A stretch of 6,712 nt of DNA, from assembly GCA_015487455.1 (NCBI GenBank), contig WFPR01000091.1:1-6712 (forward strand), read 5' to 3'. The notes below the pieces were generated by a model. It made no database searches. It was given only the letters and a program-made list of their open reading frames with translations, and was not told the origin of the DNA. Every line of letters starts with the position of its first letter. Position 1 is the first letter of the stretch. This document shows, piece after piece, positions 6,642-6,712 of this stretch. Made by a program: the position numbers and the translations under genes. Origin of the DNA: Candidatus Bipolaricaulota bacterium. GTDB taxonomy: Bacteria; Bipolaricaulota; Bipolaricaulia; RBG-16-55-9.

Positions 6642-6712
6642 CGAGGTCGGCCAGCGCTCCATCCCGGCAGAGGGCTCTAGATCAAAAGCGCGCGCAGCGG
6701 GCGTGGCAGGAC
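6638..6712 (+). CDS. cmr5: Type III-B small subunit Cmr5, N-terminal 25 codons only
   Basis: Only the first 25 codons are in the window; the frame runs off the right edge. The visible end, DQKRAQRAWQD (residues 15-25), fits the first helix of Cmr5, which typically has a Q-[KR]-x-A-x-x-A-[WY] pattern after a short variable leader. Cmr5 is a small all-helical protein (Cas11-like) that stacks along the Cmr4 backbone. Its place directly after cmr4, its ATGA overlap and its strong ribosome binding site support the call. The leader is basic and Ser-rich. Confidence 0.85.
   Translation, partial: MTRSASAPSRQRALDQKRAQRAWQD

Noticed and set aside
1..6712. CRISPR array, tRNA, rRNA or insertion sequence
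   Set aside because: I looked for regularly spaced direct repeats, inverted terminal repeats with a transposase, and structured RNA genes. None is present, and nearly all of the window is occupied by the six genes.

Overview
The window is almost the whole 5' part of a type III-B (Cmr) CRISPR effector operon, read entirely on the + strand. Gene order is: tail of a helix-turn-helix protein, cmr1, cas10/cmr2, cmr3, cmr4, then the first 25 codons of cmr5. cmr6, the CRISPR array and any cas6 or adaptation genes are not in view. The core Cmr genes are recognised from well-known family motifs read directly in the translations. The organism cannot be named. GC content is about two thirds outside cmr1. 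The Shine-Dalgarno sequences are strong and the start codons overlap or abut upstream stops, so the source is a bacterium. The proteins are rich in Arg, Glu and Ala, which fits a thermophile but does not prove one.

Positions 1-509 hold the C-terminal part of a protein open to the left edge. It ends in a LuxR/GerE-like helix-turn-helix. The residues before that recall, from memory, the end of the CARF domain of NE0113-like CRISPR-associated proteins. An 80-base gap follows. cmr1 (590-1549) overlaps cas10 by 7 bases. cas10 (1543-4392) is followed two bases later by cmr3 (4395-5597). A 60-base gap precedes cmr4 (5658-6641), which overlaps cmr5 (6638-) in an ATGA junction. No gene-free stretch exceeds 80 bases.

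The parts fit one machine. Cmr3 and Cas10 should form the foot that holds the crRNA 5' tag, Cmr4 and Cmr5 the helical body that cuts target RNA, and Cmr1 (with the unseen Cmr6) the head at the crRNA 3' end. All visible catalytic signatures are intact: the Cas10 HD pair, the Cas10 GGDD cyclase motif, and the Cmr4 aspartate that cleaves RNA. The complex should therefore make cyclic oligoadenylate. If the upstream partial protein really has a CARF domain, it would be a candidate transcriptional, rather than nucleolytic, reader of that signal.

The most notable sequence-level oddities are three. The last three quarters of cmr1 fall to about 50-56% GC, with the change back to high GC close to the cmr1/cas10 junction. 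GATC and CGATCG are strongly over-used across the window. A perfect 11-bp hairpin lies inside cas10. I see no wholly new system here. The operon core is standard, and the possible novelty lies in the upstream regulator-like gene and the mosaic cmr1.
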